Under the pieces are notes generated by a model. That model had not been told where the DNA came from and searched no databases. It saw nothing but the letters and a program-made list of their open reading frames with translations. From contig JAFIGT010000020.1 of assembly GCA_017849585.1 (NCBI GenBank), positions 1 to 64,000 of the forward strand: 64,000 bases of DNA, given 5' to 3'. The translations under genes and the position numbers were made by a program. This DNA comes from Verrucomicrobium sp. GTDB taxonomy: Bacteria; Verrucomicrobiota; Verrucomicrobiia; Methylacidiphilales; UBA1321. Positions within the stretch are counted from its first letter, which is position 1; each line of letters begins with the position of its first letter. Shown here piece after piece: positions 18,556 to 29,414 of this stretch.

Positions 18556-18660
18556 AGGGTGCGGACAGATTGCGTTGTGGTCAAGCGCGAGCTTGCTAGA
18601 AACGGATTCTGTCGTACTGTCTGGCCGGGGAAGTGTGAAACGGCGCTCCCCTATGCATTT

Positions 18661-19755
18661 ATGAGTGATACCACTTTGAACAACCTGTCTCCCGAGCGGG
18701 TCCTGATTCTATATCGTCCCTGCTCCAATCAACGTTTCGTGAAGGAGCTGCTGAAGCGGGGGACGGGTATTTTTTGTCCACCGAAAGATCGAGACAAGGT
18801 GGCGACGCATCAAAAGATGTTCACGTGGAAAGAGTGGTTGCGGTTACGTCGGGAGCTGGCCGAGGGCCGGTATGACGCGGTCGTGTGCTTCGGTTTGGCG
18901 GAAGGACTGTGGCGTCCGGGCCGTTTCTGGCTTTCGAACGTGCTGAAGCTCATTAAACGTTTTTTTACCTCGTTTGCGAGCTTTGGCCCGCACTTGCTTT
19001 TACCGACGATCACCAAGTATCGAGTACCATTGATCGTGTACGAATGGGAGGATAGCCAGGCTATCGCGCGCAAAAACTGGCCGCTGCTGGAAGCCTGTAC
19101 GCTCTATTATAAAACACAATGCCCGGTGAATCTTTTCAAGGCGTTTCTCTGGCAGGACAAGCGCAACGAATGCGTGTTCAATGTCAGCCGTTCGCCCCGC
19201 TATCAGAAATGGGCGCAAAAGATTCGCCCTCTTTCCTACGGCGTGACGGAGGTCGACTATCTCGCGGACTGCATCGCCCCGGAAAAGACAGTGGATGTCT
19301 TTTTTGCAGGCGGGGTGAGTTATTCATGGATTCGTCCCGACGGCTTGCGGCAATTGCGGGAATTGGCGCAGGAAGAGGGCGTGATCATCGATATTCCCGA
19401 CAAGGCCATACCGCATCGGGAGTATCTGCAGCGCATGTCGCGTGCCTGGCTGGTTTTTTCGCCGGAAGGGGCGGAGTGGGATTGCACTCGACACCATGAA
19501 TCCCTGCTGGTCGGTACGGTGCCGGTGATCAATCAGCCGAATATCCGTCGCTATAAACCATACCTCGATGGGGAGCATGCACTTTACTATAACGTGGAAG
19601 AAGACGGTCTCAAAAAGGTTATTCGCGCCGCCTTGGCGGACAAGGAACGACTCCGGGCTATTGGTCGCTGCGGCGCAGAGCACACCCGCCGCTACCACTT
19701 GCATACGCGCCTGGCCGATGCCATGTTGAGTGCCGTTCAACCCACCGTCCTATGA
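18661..19755 (+). CDS. Glycosyltransferase-like protein (GT-B C-terminal region)
   Basis: A 364-aa protein. The N-terminal half contains 'RVLILYRPCSNQRFVKELLKRG' and resembles no specific family. The C-terminal part has the GT1/GT4-type nucleotide-sugar region: 'REYLQRMSRAWLVFSPEGAEWDCTRHHESLLVGTVPVI' then 'YKPYLDGEHALYYNVEEDGLKKVI'. It is probably an envelope glycan glycosyltransferase. The frame stays open to 18559; I chose the ATG at 18661, which begins 'MSDTTLNN'. No clear RBS. It overlaps the next gene by four bases (ATGA). Confidence 0.72.
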   Translation: MSDTTLNNLSPERVLILYRPCSNQRFVKELLKRGTGIFCPPKDRDKVATHQKMFTWKEWLRLRRELAEGRYDAVVCFGLAEGLWRPGRFWLSNVLKLIKRFFTSFASFGPHLLLPTITKYRVPLIVYEWEDSQAIARKNWPLLEACTLYYKTQCPVNLFKAFLWQDKRNECVFNVSRSPRYQKWAQKIRPLSYGVTEVDYLADCIAPEKTVDVFFAGGVSYSWIRPDGLRQLRELAQEEGVIIDIPDKAIPHREYLQRMSRAWLVFSPEGAEWDCTRHHESLLVGTVPVINQPNIRRYKPYLDGEHALYYNVEEDGLKKVIRAALADKERLRAIGRCGAEHTRRYHLHTRLADAMLSAVQPTVL

Positions 19756-20105
19756 GTCGATCTCTTTCCTCCGGATTAAAGAAGGCTGGTATTGCCGGCG
19801 CCAAGAAGCATCTGTTTTTATGCCTCGGGCCGGACTGCTGTTCGCCCCGGGAAGGGGAGAAGGTGTGGGATTATCTGAAATCGGAATCGAAGGATCTCCA
19901 CCTGGAAGTGATGAGGACGAAGGTCGGCTGCTTCCGGATTTGCACGCGGGGACCGTGGCTGGTGGTGTACCCGGAAGGGATTTGGTATGCGCAGGTAACG
20001 GTCGAACGTTGCCGACGGATTTTGATGGAGCACATTCTCGATGGAAAGCCGGTCACCGAGTGGATTGTGGCCGAAAATGATCTGGGTAGAGCTACCAAAA
20101 TGTAG
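19752..20105 (+). CDS. Thioredoxin-like [2Fe-2S] ferredoxin domain protein
   Basis: A 117-aa protein with Cys24, Cys29 (plus Cys30), Cys60 and Cys64, giving C-x4-C ... C-x3-C, the ligand spacing of thioredoxin-fold [2Fe-2S] proteins such as NuoE and Shethna-type ferredoxins. 'FLCLGPDCCSPREGEKVWDYLK' and 'KVGCFRICTRGPWLVVYPEGIWYAQV' bracket the fold. It would carry electrons for an unknown partner. It is translationally coupled to the upstream glycosyltransferase-like gene. It lacks the helical N-terminal part of true NuoE, so I do not call it nuoE even though that subunit is missing from the nuo operon. Confidence 0.85.
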   Translation: MSRSLSSGLKKAGIAGAKKHLFLCLGPDCCSPREGEKVWDYLKSESKDLHLEVMRTKVGCFRICTRGPWLVVYPEGIWYAQVTVERCRRILMEHILDGKPVTEWIVAENDLGRATKM

Positions 20106-20200
20106 GCTTGAAAGGTCATTCAGTATAACCCCGGCTTTTTGATTAATAAGATTTATCGTTGACGTGACGAACACACATCCTTACGTTGATTGCCCTTTTT

Positions 20201-21379
20201 ATGGCCGAAGAACTCAGTTACGTTATTATTAACCCGTACACCGTCTCGAAATCACGCACCGGGGGTATCATCGCCCGGTTGCTGACCCGCACGGCGTTGG
20301 ATTTGGTTAGCGCGCAGATGTTTGCCCCCAGCGCCCAACTGGTGGAAGAATATAACAAGCACGTGGTGACAGACAAAGACCCTCAGGATCGCTTCATCCA
20401 GGAGCTGATTCGCGATTACATCAAGGAGAATTTCTCTCCTGATCCGATCTCCGGCCAGCGCAAGCGTCTGATGATGCTTTTGTTCCGCGGCGATGATGCC
20501 GTGCGCAAGGTGCGTGAAGCGGTGGGCAACATCAAGAAGAACTCTCCGCGTGGCGAAACCATCCGTGAGACTTACGGCGACTTTATTCTTAACCGGGATG
20601 GCACGGTCCGTTACTTTGAACCCGCGGTGCTCGCTTCTCCCAATGTGGAGGAAGCCCGCACCAAGTTGAAGATCTGGGCCAAGTATTCCGAAGGCGACGG
20701 CGGTCTGCTCGATAGCAAGCTCATCACCTTGCCGACAGCGACGGACCCGCAGCACGAGCGGACGTTGGTCATTATCAAGCCCGACAATTTCCGTTACCCG
20801 AGCGGTCGCCCGGGCAACATCATCGACATTTTCTCACGCACTGGACTGGCCATCACCAGCATCAAGCTGCACCGCATGTCAGTGGCGGAAGCGGAGGAGT
20901 TCTATGGTCCCGTTCGCCAGGTATTGCGCGAAAAACTGGGCAGTTCGATTGCCGACCGCGCTGGTGAGTTGCTCGAGACGGCGATGGATTTGAAGATCGA
21001 CAAGGATACCCGCGCCAATCTCGCGAAGTTGCTCGGACCGCTCGCAGGAGATCAGCAGTTCAACAACATCGTCAAGTTCATGACGGGCCGTTGTCCCAGT
21101 GAATGTCCTCCCGAAGAGCGCACGATGCTTGGTTTGGAAAAATGCATCGTCCTCACCTACGAAGGCGTTGACGCGGTGCGCAAGATCCGCGAGGTCCTCG
21201 GGCCAACCGACCCCTCCAAGGCACCTCCCGGCTCGATCCGCCGCGAATTCGGCCAGACCATCATGGTCAACGCCGCGCACGCCTCCGACTCGGCGGAGAA
21301 CGCCCAGCGTGAGCAGGGGATCGTCAAGGTCCGCCAGAATAATTTCAAGTCCGTGGTTGAGTCTTTCTACGGGGATTGA
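20201..21379 (+). CDS. ndk: Tandem-domain nucleoside diphosphate kinase
   Basis: A 392-aa protein with two NDK folds; the usual enzyme is about 140 aa. Domain 2 (about 186-392, with an insertion near 240-310) keeps the active site: 'TLVIIKPD' with K193 and the phospho-His motif 'NAAHASDS' with H360. Domain 1 (about 5-160) aligns ('YVIINPYTVSKSRTGGIIARLL', 'GETIRETYGDFI') but has NPY where KPD is expected and 'PAVLASPNVEEA' where the His motif should be, so it should be catalytically dead. ATP-driven NTP synthesis from NDPs is expected from domain 2 only. I chose ATG 20201; an in-frame start at 20186 lacks an RBS. Confidence 0.88.
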   Translation: MAEELSYVIINPYTVSKSRTGGIIARLLTRTALDLVSAQMFAPSAQLVEEYNKHVVTDKDPQDRFIQELIRDYIKENFSPDPISGQRKRLMMLLFRGDDAVRKVREAVGNIKKNSPRGETIRETYGDFILNRDGTVRYFEPAVLASPNVEEARTKLKIWAKYSEGDGGLLDSKLITLPTATDPQHERTLVIIKPDNFRYPSGRPGNIIDIFSRTGLAITSIKLHRMSVAEAEEFYGPVRQVLREKLGSSIADRAGELLETAMDLKIDKDTRANLAKLLGPLAGDQQFNNIVKFMTGRCPSECPPEERTMLGLEKCIVLTYEGVDAVRKIREVLGPTDPSKAPPGSIRREFGQTIMVNAAHASDSAENAQREQGIVKVRQNNFKSVVESFYGD

Positions 21380-21405
21380 GACCAGTCGGGCCTTTTTTGA
21401 AGGCA

Positions 21406-21447
21406 AAGAGCGCGATACGTGGTTGCTTTTTTTCGTATTGCGCTCTT
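21406..21447. terminator. Long hairpin between ndk and the aminotransferase gene
   Basis: Arms of 14 bp (AAGAGCGCGATACG and CGTATTGCGCTCTT, one G-U pair) enclose a 14-base loop containing seven T residues. No T-run follows the stem, so termination is uncertain; it lies 41 bases before the next start codon. Confidence 0.55.
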
Positions 21448-21488
21448 AACTGACCACTTCACAACACATCACAATATAGATTGGAAAA

Positions 21489-22661
21489 ATGATTATGGAA
21501 CCTTCTCGTCGCGTTCAGGAACTGACGCCCTCGCTGACCCTCGCCATTGATAGCAAAGCCAAAGCCATGAAGGCTGAAGGCATTGATGTCATCGGTTTTG
21601 GTGCGGGCGAACCCGACTTTGACACGCCCGAACACATTAAAGCCGCGGCGATGGGCTCCCTTGACGCCGGCTTCACCAAATACACGCCGTCTTCGGGTAT
21701 TCCGGAATTGCGCACCGCGATCAGCGAGAAGCTCAAGAAGGACAACCGTCTCGATTACAAACCGTCGCAGATCATTGTCAACTGCGGCGCGAAGCATTCC
21801 TGTTTCAACGCACTGCTGGCCACCCTCGATGAAGGCGACGAAGTCATCATTCCGGCCCCGTATTGGCTGAGCTATCCTGAAATGGTCAAGCTCGTTGGCG
21901 GCGTGCCCGTGATTGTCCCCACGACGGCGGAGAGCGGTTACAAAATCACTCCCGACCAGTTCCGCGACGCGATGACGCCCCGCACGAAGATGATCATCAT
22001 CAACACCCCGGGCAACCCCACGGGCGCGGTCTACACCGAAAACGAACTCGCTGGTCTGGCCGACGTGGCGCTCGATGAAGACATCCTGATTCTCTCGGAC
22101 GAAATTTACGAGAAGTTCGTCTACGATGACGCCAAGCACATCAGCATCGCCACGCTGAGCAATGACGTCTACAATCTCACGCTCACCGTCAACGGCTTCA
22201 GCAAGCCCTATGCGATGACCGGATGGCGACTCGGTTACGTCGCTGCCCCTGAGGGCGTTGCGAAGGTAATCGACTCGCTTCAGAGCCACAGCACTTCCAA
22301 CCCCACTTCCTTCGCGCAAAAGGGAGCCCTCGCGGCTTACAAGGGACCGCAGGATTGTGTCATGGAAATGCACAAGGAATATGATCGCCGCCGCAAGCGC
22401 GTGATGGAACTGGTTGACGGCATTGGCCGCATCAGTTACGTCCGCCCGCAGGGAGCGTTCTATATTCTGCTCAACATCGCGCAGACTGGTCTGAACTCCA
22501 CACAGTTCGCCGAACAGCTCCTCGCCAAGGAAAAGGTCGCGGTTGTTCCCGGCCTCGCCTTTGGTGACGACTCCACGGTTCGCTTGTCCTATGCCACCAG
22601 CATGGAGAACATCGAACAGGGTCTCGCCCGCATCGGCGAATTCGTCGGCAAGCTGTCGTAA
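21489..22661 (+). CDS. aspC: Aspartate aminotransferase-type class I aminotransferase
   Basis: PLP-dependent enzyme of 390 aa. It reads like subgroup Ib aspartate/prephenate aminotransferases: 'IGFGAGEPDFDTPEHIK', 'YTPSSGIPELR', 'NTPGNPTGAVY', 'LSDEIYEKFVYD', the PLP lysine in 'NGFSKPYAMTGWRLGY', and a C-terminal 'VRLSYATS' containing the carboxylate-binding Arg. It probably exchanges Asp/2-oxoglutarate for oxaloacetate/Glu, perhaps with prephenate activity as in some members. It starts at ATG 21489, with a second ATG two codons on. It sits between ndk and icd, separated from each by a long hairpin. Confidence 0.9.
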   Translation: MIMEPSRRVQELTPSLTLAIDSKAKAMKAEGIDVIGFGAGEPDFDTPEHIKAAAMGSLDAGFTKYTPSSGIPELRTAISEKLKKDNRLDYKPSQIIVNCGAKHSCFNALLATLDEGDEVIIPAPYWLSYPEMVKLVGGVPVIVPTTAESGYKITPDQFRDAMTPRTKMIIINTPGNPTGAVYTENELAGLADVALDEDILILSDEIYEKFVYDDAKHISIATLSNDVYNLTLTVNGFSKPYAMTGWRLGYVAAPEGVAKVIDSLQSHSTSNPTSFAQKGALAAYKGPQDCVMEMHKEYDRRRKRVMELVDGIGRISYVRPQGAFYILLNIAQTGLNSTQFAEQLLAKEKVAVVPGLAFGDDSTVRLSYATSMENIEQGLARIGEFVGKLS

Positions 22662-22694
22662 AAAAACAGCGAGATCGAGTCCCCCGGCTGAATG

Positions 22695-22759
22695 AACGGA
22701 TGGAACGAAAGAGTTGAGAAAGCGTAAAAGCCTCTTAAACTCTTTTCGTCCCATCCGTT
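22695..22759. repeat. Long inverted repeat between aminotransferase and icd
   Basis: Arms at 22695-22715 (starts AACGGATGGAACG) and 22738-22759 pair over 21-22 bases with one wobble and one bulge, around a 22-base loop. It is about 40 bases upstream of the icd start. No T-run follows. It could act as an attenuator, an RNase processing site or a dispersed palindrome. Confidence 0.65.
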
Positions 22760-22797
22760 AATTTTATCAACCTAATCCCCTAATCGGCCCCCACATC

Positions 22798-24087
<1,290 letters not shown>

Positions 24088-24126
24088 CCAGTGATGCGAC
24101 TGCCCCGGTACAGTTTGGGGGCCATG

Positions 24127-24161
24127 AAAAAGGCGGTGCACCTCGGGTGTGCCGCCTTTTT
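24127..24161 (+). terminator. Strong terminator after icd (likely bidirectional)
   Basis: A 16-bp stem (AAAAAGGCGGTGCACC / GGTGTGCCGCCTTTTT, two G-U pairs) with a TCG loop ends in a T-run, 39 bases after the icd stop. The A-run on its left side would give a T-run on the other strand too. Confidence 0.92.
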
Positions 24162-24511
24162 GTTTCGTGATGATGGAGCCAATTTCAGGTTTATTATTAC
24201 ATTGGTAAGCATCCCAACCGATTTTTCGACAAGTTCAGGATGACCAGCGCGACGCTGGCCCAGTATTGGCGTCCCGCGTCAGCGGTACTGAATGTAACGT
24301 GAGATGGCTTTGGGCGTGGAGACGTTACCGCAGATACCAGAAGGAGCCTCGTAACGTGTCAAAATGGGGTCCGGTGTCACGCTGGCTTGCCTGATTTAGA
24401 GCTGTTTATGGATGCGAGCCGCCGACCTTTAGGGGTAATCGCAAGAGGAAGAAAAATTCATATTTCCACTGTTGCGACAGCGGGCATCACGGGAGTAGAA
24501 ACGATCCCATC
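24162..24511. other. Non-coding stretch upstream of the histidine kinase
   Basis: 350 bases with no gene I can support on either strand. A segment around 24217-24244 (CGACAAGTTCAGGATGAC) resembles the short palindrome-derived sequences dispersed in many bacterial genomes and loosely matches 59529-59552. Any promoter of the kinase gene must lie here, but I see no clear -35/-10 pair. Confidence 0.4.
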
Positions 24512-25795
24512 GTGCAAGATTCTCCCTCTCCTTCGCGGCATCACAACGACGCACTATCGAATCGGCAACTTCGGGCCCTGGGCGAGATCGCCAGCGGGGT
24601 AGCGCATGAGTTTAACAACCTCCTTGCTCCGATGATGCTGCAGACGCTTTCCATCGAGCAGACTTGGGGCAAGGACCGGGAACTCGTGGAAGAGTTGCAG
24701 CCGCTCAAGCAGGCTATCCAACAGGCCACGGAGCTCTGCCAGCGCATTCTCTTGCTCGGTCGGCGCTCGGCGGACACGCGCGAACGGGTTTACCTGAACG
24801 ACCTCGTCTCAAACACGCTCAAGCTTATCGGCAGCACGGTCGATCGTCGCATTCAGATTCAGTCGGTATTTGACGAGACCTTGCCCCGACTCTACACGTC
24901 CAGCGCGCTTGTCAGTGAGATGATCATCAATCTTTTCTTCAATGCCCGCGATACGTTGCTGGACGGTCTGCAGCAGCGGTCACCGGACAGCGATTGGACG
25001 CCTCGCATTCGGGTGGAGACGAGCGGGTATTGGGTGCAGGGGGAGACGTCCCAGTTTTTTCAACGCATTACGATTTCCGATAACGGCATGGGCATGACCG
25101 AAGCCGTGCGTCAGCAGATCTTTCAACCGTTCTTCACGACGAAAAAGACGGGGAAGGGCACCGGGCTCGGTCTCGCGGTGGTCTGGAGCTGTATCCATGC
25201 GCTCGACGGTAAGATTCAAGTCGAGAGTGAGCCGGGCAAGGGCTCCACGTTCATCCTCGAAATACCGGCCGAGGCGCGCGCCGCAAAGAAGGTCAAACAG
25301 GTCGTGCCGGATGCCGCCCTGCTGCCCGCCTCGGGGAGTCACCGGTCGCGGATTTTGCTCGTGGACGACAACGAGCTTGTGGTGCGCAGCTTCTCGCGCT
25401 ACCTCACTCGCTCGGGGCATCATGTCACGACCATCAGCGATGGCCAGGACGCCCTGCATTTGCTCCAGCGTGAGCATGAAAACTTCGATTTCATCCTGAC
25501 CGACCTGAACATGCCCGGTCTTTCCGGGTCGGATCTGATCGACGCGGTGCGTCTACTGCCATTCCGGGGTCGAATCATCGTCATGAGCGGCTTTGTCACG
25601 CCTGAGCAAAAGGAATCGCTGCTGCTCAAGGGCGCGGCGGTGGTCCTGAGCAAGCCAATCACCCCGGACCGCTTACTCAAGGAGTTGTCGGTCGATCCGA
25701 TCTTCTGGCAACAGACGAACCTGGCGATGAATGCGCATCATGCCCATGCGCACGACCACGATCAGGAACCGCACGAGTTGCCGATTCCGGCGTAG
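24512..25795 (+). CDS. Histidine kinase - receiver hybrid without sensor domain
   Basis: A 427-aa cytoplasmic protein. HisKA helix with phospho-acceptor H32 in 'GEIASGVAHEFNNLLAPM'; HATPase with N-box N144 ('NLFFNARD'), G1 'DNGMGM' (190-195) and 'KGTGLGLAVV' (215-224). The receiver domain (about 280-395) has D285/D286, phospho-acceptor D331 in 'LTDLNMPG', S359 and K381. There is no input domain, so the signal must come from a partner, as with NtrB/CheA-like soluble kinases. The tail (409-421) is His-rich ('HHAHAHDHD'). It starts with GTG 24512; GGGAG lies somewhat far upstream (about 16 bases). A phosphorelay with a separate Hpt protein is plausible. Confidence 0.88.
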   Translation: MQDSPSPSRHHNDALSNRQLRALGEIASGVAHEFNNLLAPMMLQTLSIEQTWGKDRELVEELQPLKQAIQQATELCQRILLLGRRSADTRERVYLNDLVSNTLKLIGSTVDRRIQIQSVFDETLPRLYTSSALVSEMIINLFFNARDTLLDGLQQRSPDSDWTPRIRVETSGYWVQGETSQFFQRITISDNGMGMTEAVRQQIFQPFFTTKKTGKGTGLGLAVVWSCIHALDGKIQVESEPGKGSTFILEIPAEARAAKKVKQVVPDAALLPASGSHRSRILLVDDNELVVRSFSRYLTRSGHHVTTISDGQDALHLLQREHENFDFILTDLNMPGLSGSDLIDAVRLLPFRGRIIVMSGFVTPEQKESLLLKGAAVVLSKPITPDRLLKELSVDPIFWQQTNLAMNAHHAHAHDHDQEPHELPIPA

Positions 25796-26106
25796 GGCAG
25801 GGCATTGATCAATTCCAATTGACAAATGCCAATTGGAGAAGAGGAGTGTTCGCAGATTTCGCCGATTCACGCAGTTTTAACGGCAGATTTTTAATCAGAT
25901 CATCAAGCAATGGATTTTGCCTTTAAATCGGCTTCCATCTGTGAAGTCTACGGACTTCTTTTTTCTTTCTCCTAATTGGTATTTGGCGATTGAAAATTGG
26001 CAATTTCCCCTCTTTGCCCGTGACAACGGCACGACGGTGCAATTCAGGGCTTGCGCGTTGGGCGACCTGCTTTATAACCGAAGGCCACTATCTACGCTGA
26101 CTTTTT
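25796..26106. other. Repeat-rich intergenic space before carB
   Basis: 311 bases without a gene. It holds copy 2 of the palindromic element (25851-25958), flanked by outer inverted AATTGG-rich arms (25815-25840 and about 25968-26000). No clear promoter for carB stands out. Confidence 0.6.
25851..25958. repeat. Palindromic repeat element, copy 2
   Basis: Left arm 25851-25874 (CGCAGATTTCGCCGATTCAC then GCAG) matches the complement of the right arm of copy 1 near 7761-7783; the right arm 25929-25958, read on the complement, matches the left arm of copy 1 (GAAGTCCGTAGA... GGAAGC). The element is thus inverted relative to copy 1, with a different and shorter centre. No ORF inside. Confidence 0.7.
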
Positions 26107-29100
26107 ATGCCCAAACGTACCGATCTTCACTCCATTCTCCTCATCGGCAGCGGCCCGATTATCATCGGCCAAGCCTGCGAATTCGATTATTCTGGCGTTC
26201 AAGCCTGTAAGGCGTTGAAAGAGGAGGGTTTCCGCGTTATTTTGATCAATAGTAATCCGGCCACGATCATGACCGATCCGGAGTTCGCGGATCGCACGTA
26301 TATCGAGCCGATTACGCCCGAAGTGGTGGAGAAGATCATCGAGCGGGAAAAGCCCGATGCGTTGCTGCCCACATTGGGCGGTCAGACGGCCCTCAATACC
26401 GCCATGTCGCTCTTTGAATCGGGCGTGCTGGCCAAGCACAATGTTCAGATGATCGGTGCGAACGCCGAGGCGATCAAGAAGGGCGAAGACCGCCTCTTGT
26501 TCAAGGAAGCGATGTTGAAGATTGGGCTCGATGTGCCGATCTCCGGCGTGGCGCATACCATTGAAGAAGCGCGCGCCATTGCGCTGCGCATCGGCCGCTA
26601 TCCGCTCATCATTCGTCCCGCGTTCACCATGGGTGGCACGGGCGGCGGCATCGGTTACAACCGCGAGGAATTCGAAGAGATCGTCCAGCGCGGACTCGAT
26701 TTGTCTCCTGTCACCGAAGTGCTCATTGAGGAATCGCTCCTCGGCTGGAAAGAGTACGAGATGGAGGTCATGCGCGACCGCAAGGACAACTGCGTCATTA
26801 TTTGTTCTATCGAGAATTTCGATCCGATGGGCGTGCATACCGGCGATTCGATTACAGTTGCTCCCGCGCAGACGCTCACGGACAAGGAATATCAGCTCAT
26901 GCGTGACGCCTCGTTCGCGGTCATCCGCGAGATTGGCGTTGAAACCGGCGGCTCGAACATTCAGTTCGGTGTTTGCCCTGAGACGGGGCGCATGGTCGTG
27001 ATCGAGATGAACCCGCGAGTGTCGCGTTCCTCGGCGCTGGCGTCGAAGGCGACCGGCTTTCCGATTGCGAAGATCGCGGCGAAGCTCGCGGTTGGTTACA
27101 CGCTCGATGAAATCCGCAACGACATCACGCGCGAGACCCCGGCCAGCTTTGAGCCGACCATCGATTACGTCGTAACGAAGATCCCGCGGTTCGCGTTCGA
27201 AAAATTCCCGCAAGCTGATGCGACTCTCACCACGCAGATGAAGAGCGTGGGCGAGGCGATGGCCATTGGTCGCACGTTCAAGGAATCTCTACAAAAGGCG
27301 CTCCGTTCTCTCGAGGTCGGCGCATGGGGCTTCAGCGGCGGCAAACTCGGTGGTCGCACCTTGCCCGCGATGGATGTCATTCAGCAGAAGTTGACCACGC
27401 CCAATGGCGAACGCATTTTCTACATCCGGCAGGCATTCCGCGCCGGGCTCTCGGTCGAGCAGATTTTTGAACTGACGAAGATCGACCGCTGGTTCCTCGA
27501 TAACCTCAAGCAGATTGTCGACGAGGAAGAAATTCTCTTCGTGAAGCCGAATCCCGATAATCTCGCGAAGATCAAGTCACTCGGTTTTTCCGACCGCCAG
27601 ATCGCGGCGGCGTGGAACAAGACGGAGAGTGAAATTCGTGTGCTTCGCAAGCAAAAGGGCGTCGTTCCGAGCTACCGTTTGGTTGACACCTGCGCGGCGG
27701 AATTCGAAGCGTACACACCCTACTTTTATTCTACCTACGACACTGACGACGACGAAGTGCGCGAGACAGAAAAGAAGAAAATCATGATCCTGGGCGGTGG
27801 TCCGAATCGTATCGGACAGGGGATCGAATTCGATTACTGTTGCGTGCATGCCGCGTTCGCGTTGAAGGAAATTGGTTTTGAAACGTTGATGGTCAATTCC
27901 AATCCGGAAACCGTCTCGACCGATTACGATACCTCTGACAAGCTGTTCTTTGAACCGCTTACGCTGGAAGATGTCCTGAATATCTACGAGCGCGAAAAAG
28001 TGTGGGGCGTCATCGTTCAGTTCGGTGGACAGACTCCGCTCAATCTCGCGGCTGGTCTGAAAGCCAATGGCGTGAACATCATCGGTACTTCTGTCGAATC
28101 GATCGACCGCGCCGAAGATCGCAAGCTGTTCCAGGAAATGCTGCATCACCTCAAGATTCGCCAGCCGACAAACGGTACCGCGACGAATGAGGAGGAAGCT
28201 ATTGCGGCCGCGAAGAAGATCGGTTACCCCGTGCTCGTGCGTCCCTCGTTCGTGCTCGGTGGTCGCGCCATGCAGATCGTCTACAGCGACGAAGAGCTGA
28301 GCTATTACATGCGCAACGCCGTAGCGGCTTCGCCCGAGCGTCCGGTGCTGATCGACGATTTCCTTGAGGATGCGGTTGAAGTGGATGTGGATTGTATCGC
28401 CGACGGCGAAACCGCCGTCATCGGGGCGATCATGCAGCACATTGAACAAGCGGGCGTGCACTCTGGCGACAGCGCCTGCGCGATCCCGGCCCCAAGCCTT
28501 TCCGATACGGTCAAGAGCGAGATTCGCCGCGCCACCCTGGCGATGGCGAAAGAGCTCAACGTCAAGGGACTGATGAACGTCCAGTTTGCCGTGAAGGACG
28601 ACATTGTGTACGTGCTCGAAGTCAATCCCCGTGCGTCGCGGACCGTGCCGTTTGTCAGCAAGTCCATTGGCGTGCCGCTGGCGAAACTCGCCGCGCAGAT
28701 CATGGCGGGCAAGACGCTGAAGGAACTCGGCTTCACGCAGGAAGTGACGCCGAAACATTACTCGGTTAAGGAAGCGGTGTTCCCGTTTGCGAAGTTCCGC
28801 GGCGTGGATATTTTGCTTGGACCGGAAATGAAGTCGACCGGCGAAGTCATGGGCATCGACGACGATTTCGGCACCGCCTACGCGAAAGCGCAGATGGCCG
28901 CCGCTCCGGCGCTCCCGCTCAAGGGCAACGTGTTCATCAGCGTGCGCGATTCGGACAAGCCTGCCGCCGTGGAATTGGCCAAGCAATTGGTCGAGCTCGG
29001 CTTGAAGATTTATAGCAGCGCGGGAACCACGAAAGCGTTGCGCGAAGCGCAGGTGCCGTGCTTGCCGCTGTTCAAGATCACCGAGGGTCGCCCCAACATC

Positions 29101-29328
29101 CTCGACATGCTCAAGAACAACGAGATGGCGCTCATCATCAACACGCCGCACGGGCCAGTCGCCCGCGCCGACGAGGTGAAGATCCGCACCACCGCGCTCT
29201 ACCAGAAGGTCCCTGTCATGACCACGATGGCCGCCGCCGCCGCAACGGTGGAAGGTATCCGCTCCATGCAGAAGGAACCGCTCCAGGTGAAGTCGCTGCA
29301 GGAATATCACGCGGCTGCGAAAGCCTAG
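26107..29328 (+). CDS. carB: Carbamoyl-phosphate synthase large subunit
   Basis: Makes carbamoyl phosphate from bicarbonate, two ATP and ammonia delivered by CarA, for arginine and pyrimidines. At 1073 aa it is full length. There are two ATP-grasp halves, each opening with a Rossmann motif ('[21 protein letters not shown]' near residue 10 and '[20 protein letters not shown]' near 560), and a C-terminal MGS-like allosteric domain (about 935-1073, '[17 protein letters not shown]'). carA is not adjacent. A perfect terminator follows. Confidence 0.98.
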   Translation: MPKRTDLHSILLIGSGPIIIGQACEFDYSGVQACKALKEEGFRVILINSNPATIMTDPEFADRTYIEPITPEVVEKIIEREKPDALLPTLGGQTALNTAMSLFESGVLAKHNVQMIGANAEAIKKGEDRLLFKEAMLKIGLDVPISGVAHTIEEARAIALRIGRYPLIIRPAFTMGGTGGGIGYNREEFEEIVQRGLDLSPVTEVLIEESLLGWKEYEMEVMRDRKDNCVIICSIENFDPMGVHTGDSITVAPAQTLTDKEYQLMRDASFAVIREIGVETGGSNIQFGVCPETGRMVVIEMNPRVSRSSALASKATGFPIAKIAAKLAVGYTLDEIRNDITRETPASFEPTIDYVVTKIPRFAFEKFPQADATLTTQMKSVGEAMAIGRTFKESLQKALRSLEVGAWGFSGGKLGGRTLPAMDVIQQKLTTPNGERIFYIRQAFRAGLSVEQIFELTKIDRWFLDNLKQIVDEEEILFVKPNPDNLAKIKSLGFSDRQIAAAWNKTESEIRVLRKQKGVVPSYRLVDTCAAEFEAYTPYFYSTYDTDDDEVRETEKKKIMILGGGPNRIGQGIEFDYCCVHAAFALKEIGFETLMVNSNPETVSTDYDTSDKLFFEPLTLEDVLNIYEREKVWGVIVQFGGQTPLNLAAGLKANGVNIIGTSVESIDRAEDRKLFQEMLHHLKIRQPTNGTATNEEEAIAAAKKIGYPVLVRPSFVLGGRAMQIVYSDEELSYYMRNAVAASPERPVLIDDFLEDAVEVDVDCIADGETAVIGAIMQHIEQAGVHSGDSACAIPAPSLSDTVKSEIRRATLAMAKELNVKGLMNVQFAVKDDIVYVLEVNPRASRTVPFVSKSIGVPLAKLAAQIMAGKTLKELGFTQEVTPKHYSVKEAVFPFAKFRGVDILLGPEMKSTGEVMGIDDDFGTAYAKAQMAAAPALPLKGNVFISVRDSDKPAAVELAKQLVELGLKIYSSAGTTKALREAQVPCLPLFKITEGRPNILDMLKNNEMALIINTPHGPVARADEVKIRTTALYQKVPVMTTMAAAAATVEGIRSMQKEPLQVKSLQEYHAAAKA

Positions 29329-29342
29329 TAGGTTCGCTGAGG

Positions 29343-29379
29343 GAAAAGGCGTCTCGACTTCGAGACGCCTTTTCTTTTT
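29343..29379 (+). terminator. Perfect terminator after carB
   Basis: A perfect 14-bp stem (GAAAAGGCGTCTCG / CGAGACGCCTTTTC) with an ACTT loop, followed by TTTTT, starts 14 bases after the carB stop. The core GGCGTCTCG...CGAGACGCC resembles the first hairpin of the element at 59416. Confidence 0.93.
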
Positions 29380-29414
29380 GACTCTGTGAAAATCGGCGTA
29401 AGCTGGGTGGTGTT

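Noticed and set aside
19752-20105. Calling the ferredoxin-like protein NuoE
   Set aside because: The Cys spacing fits, but the protein lacks the N-terminal helical bundle of NuoE and is coupled to a glycosyltransferase-like gene, far from the nuo operon.
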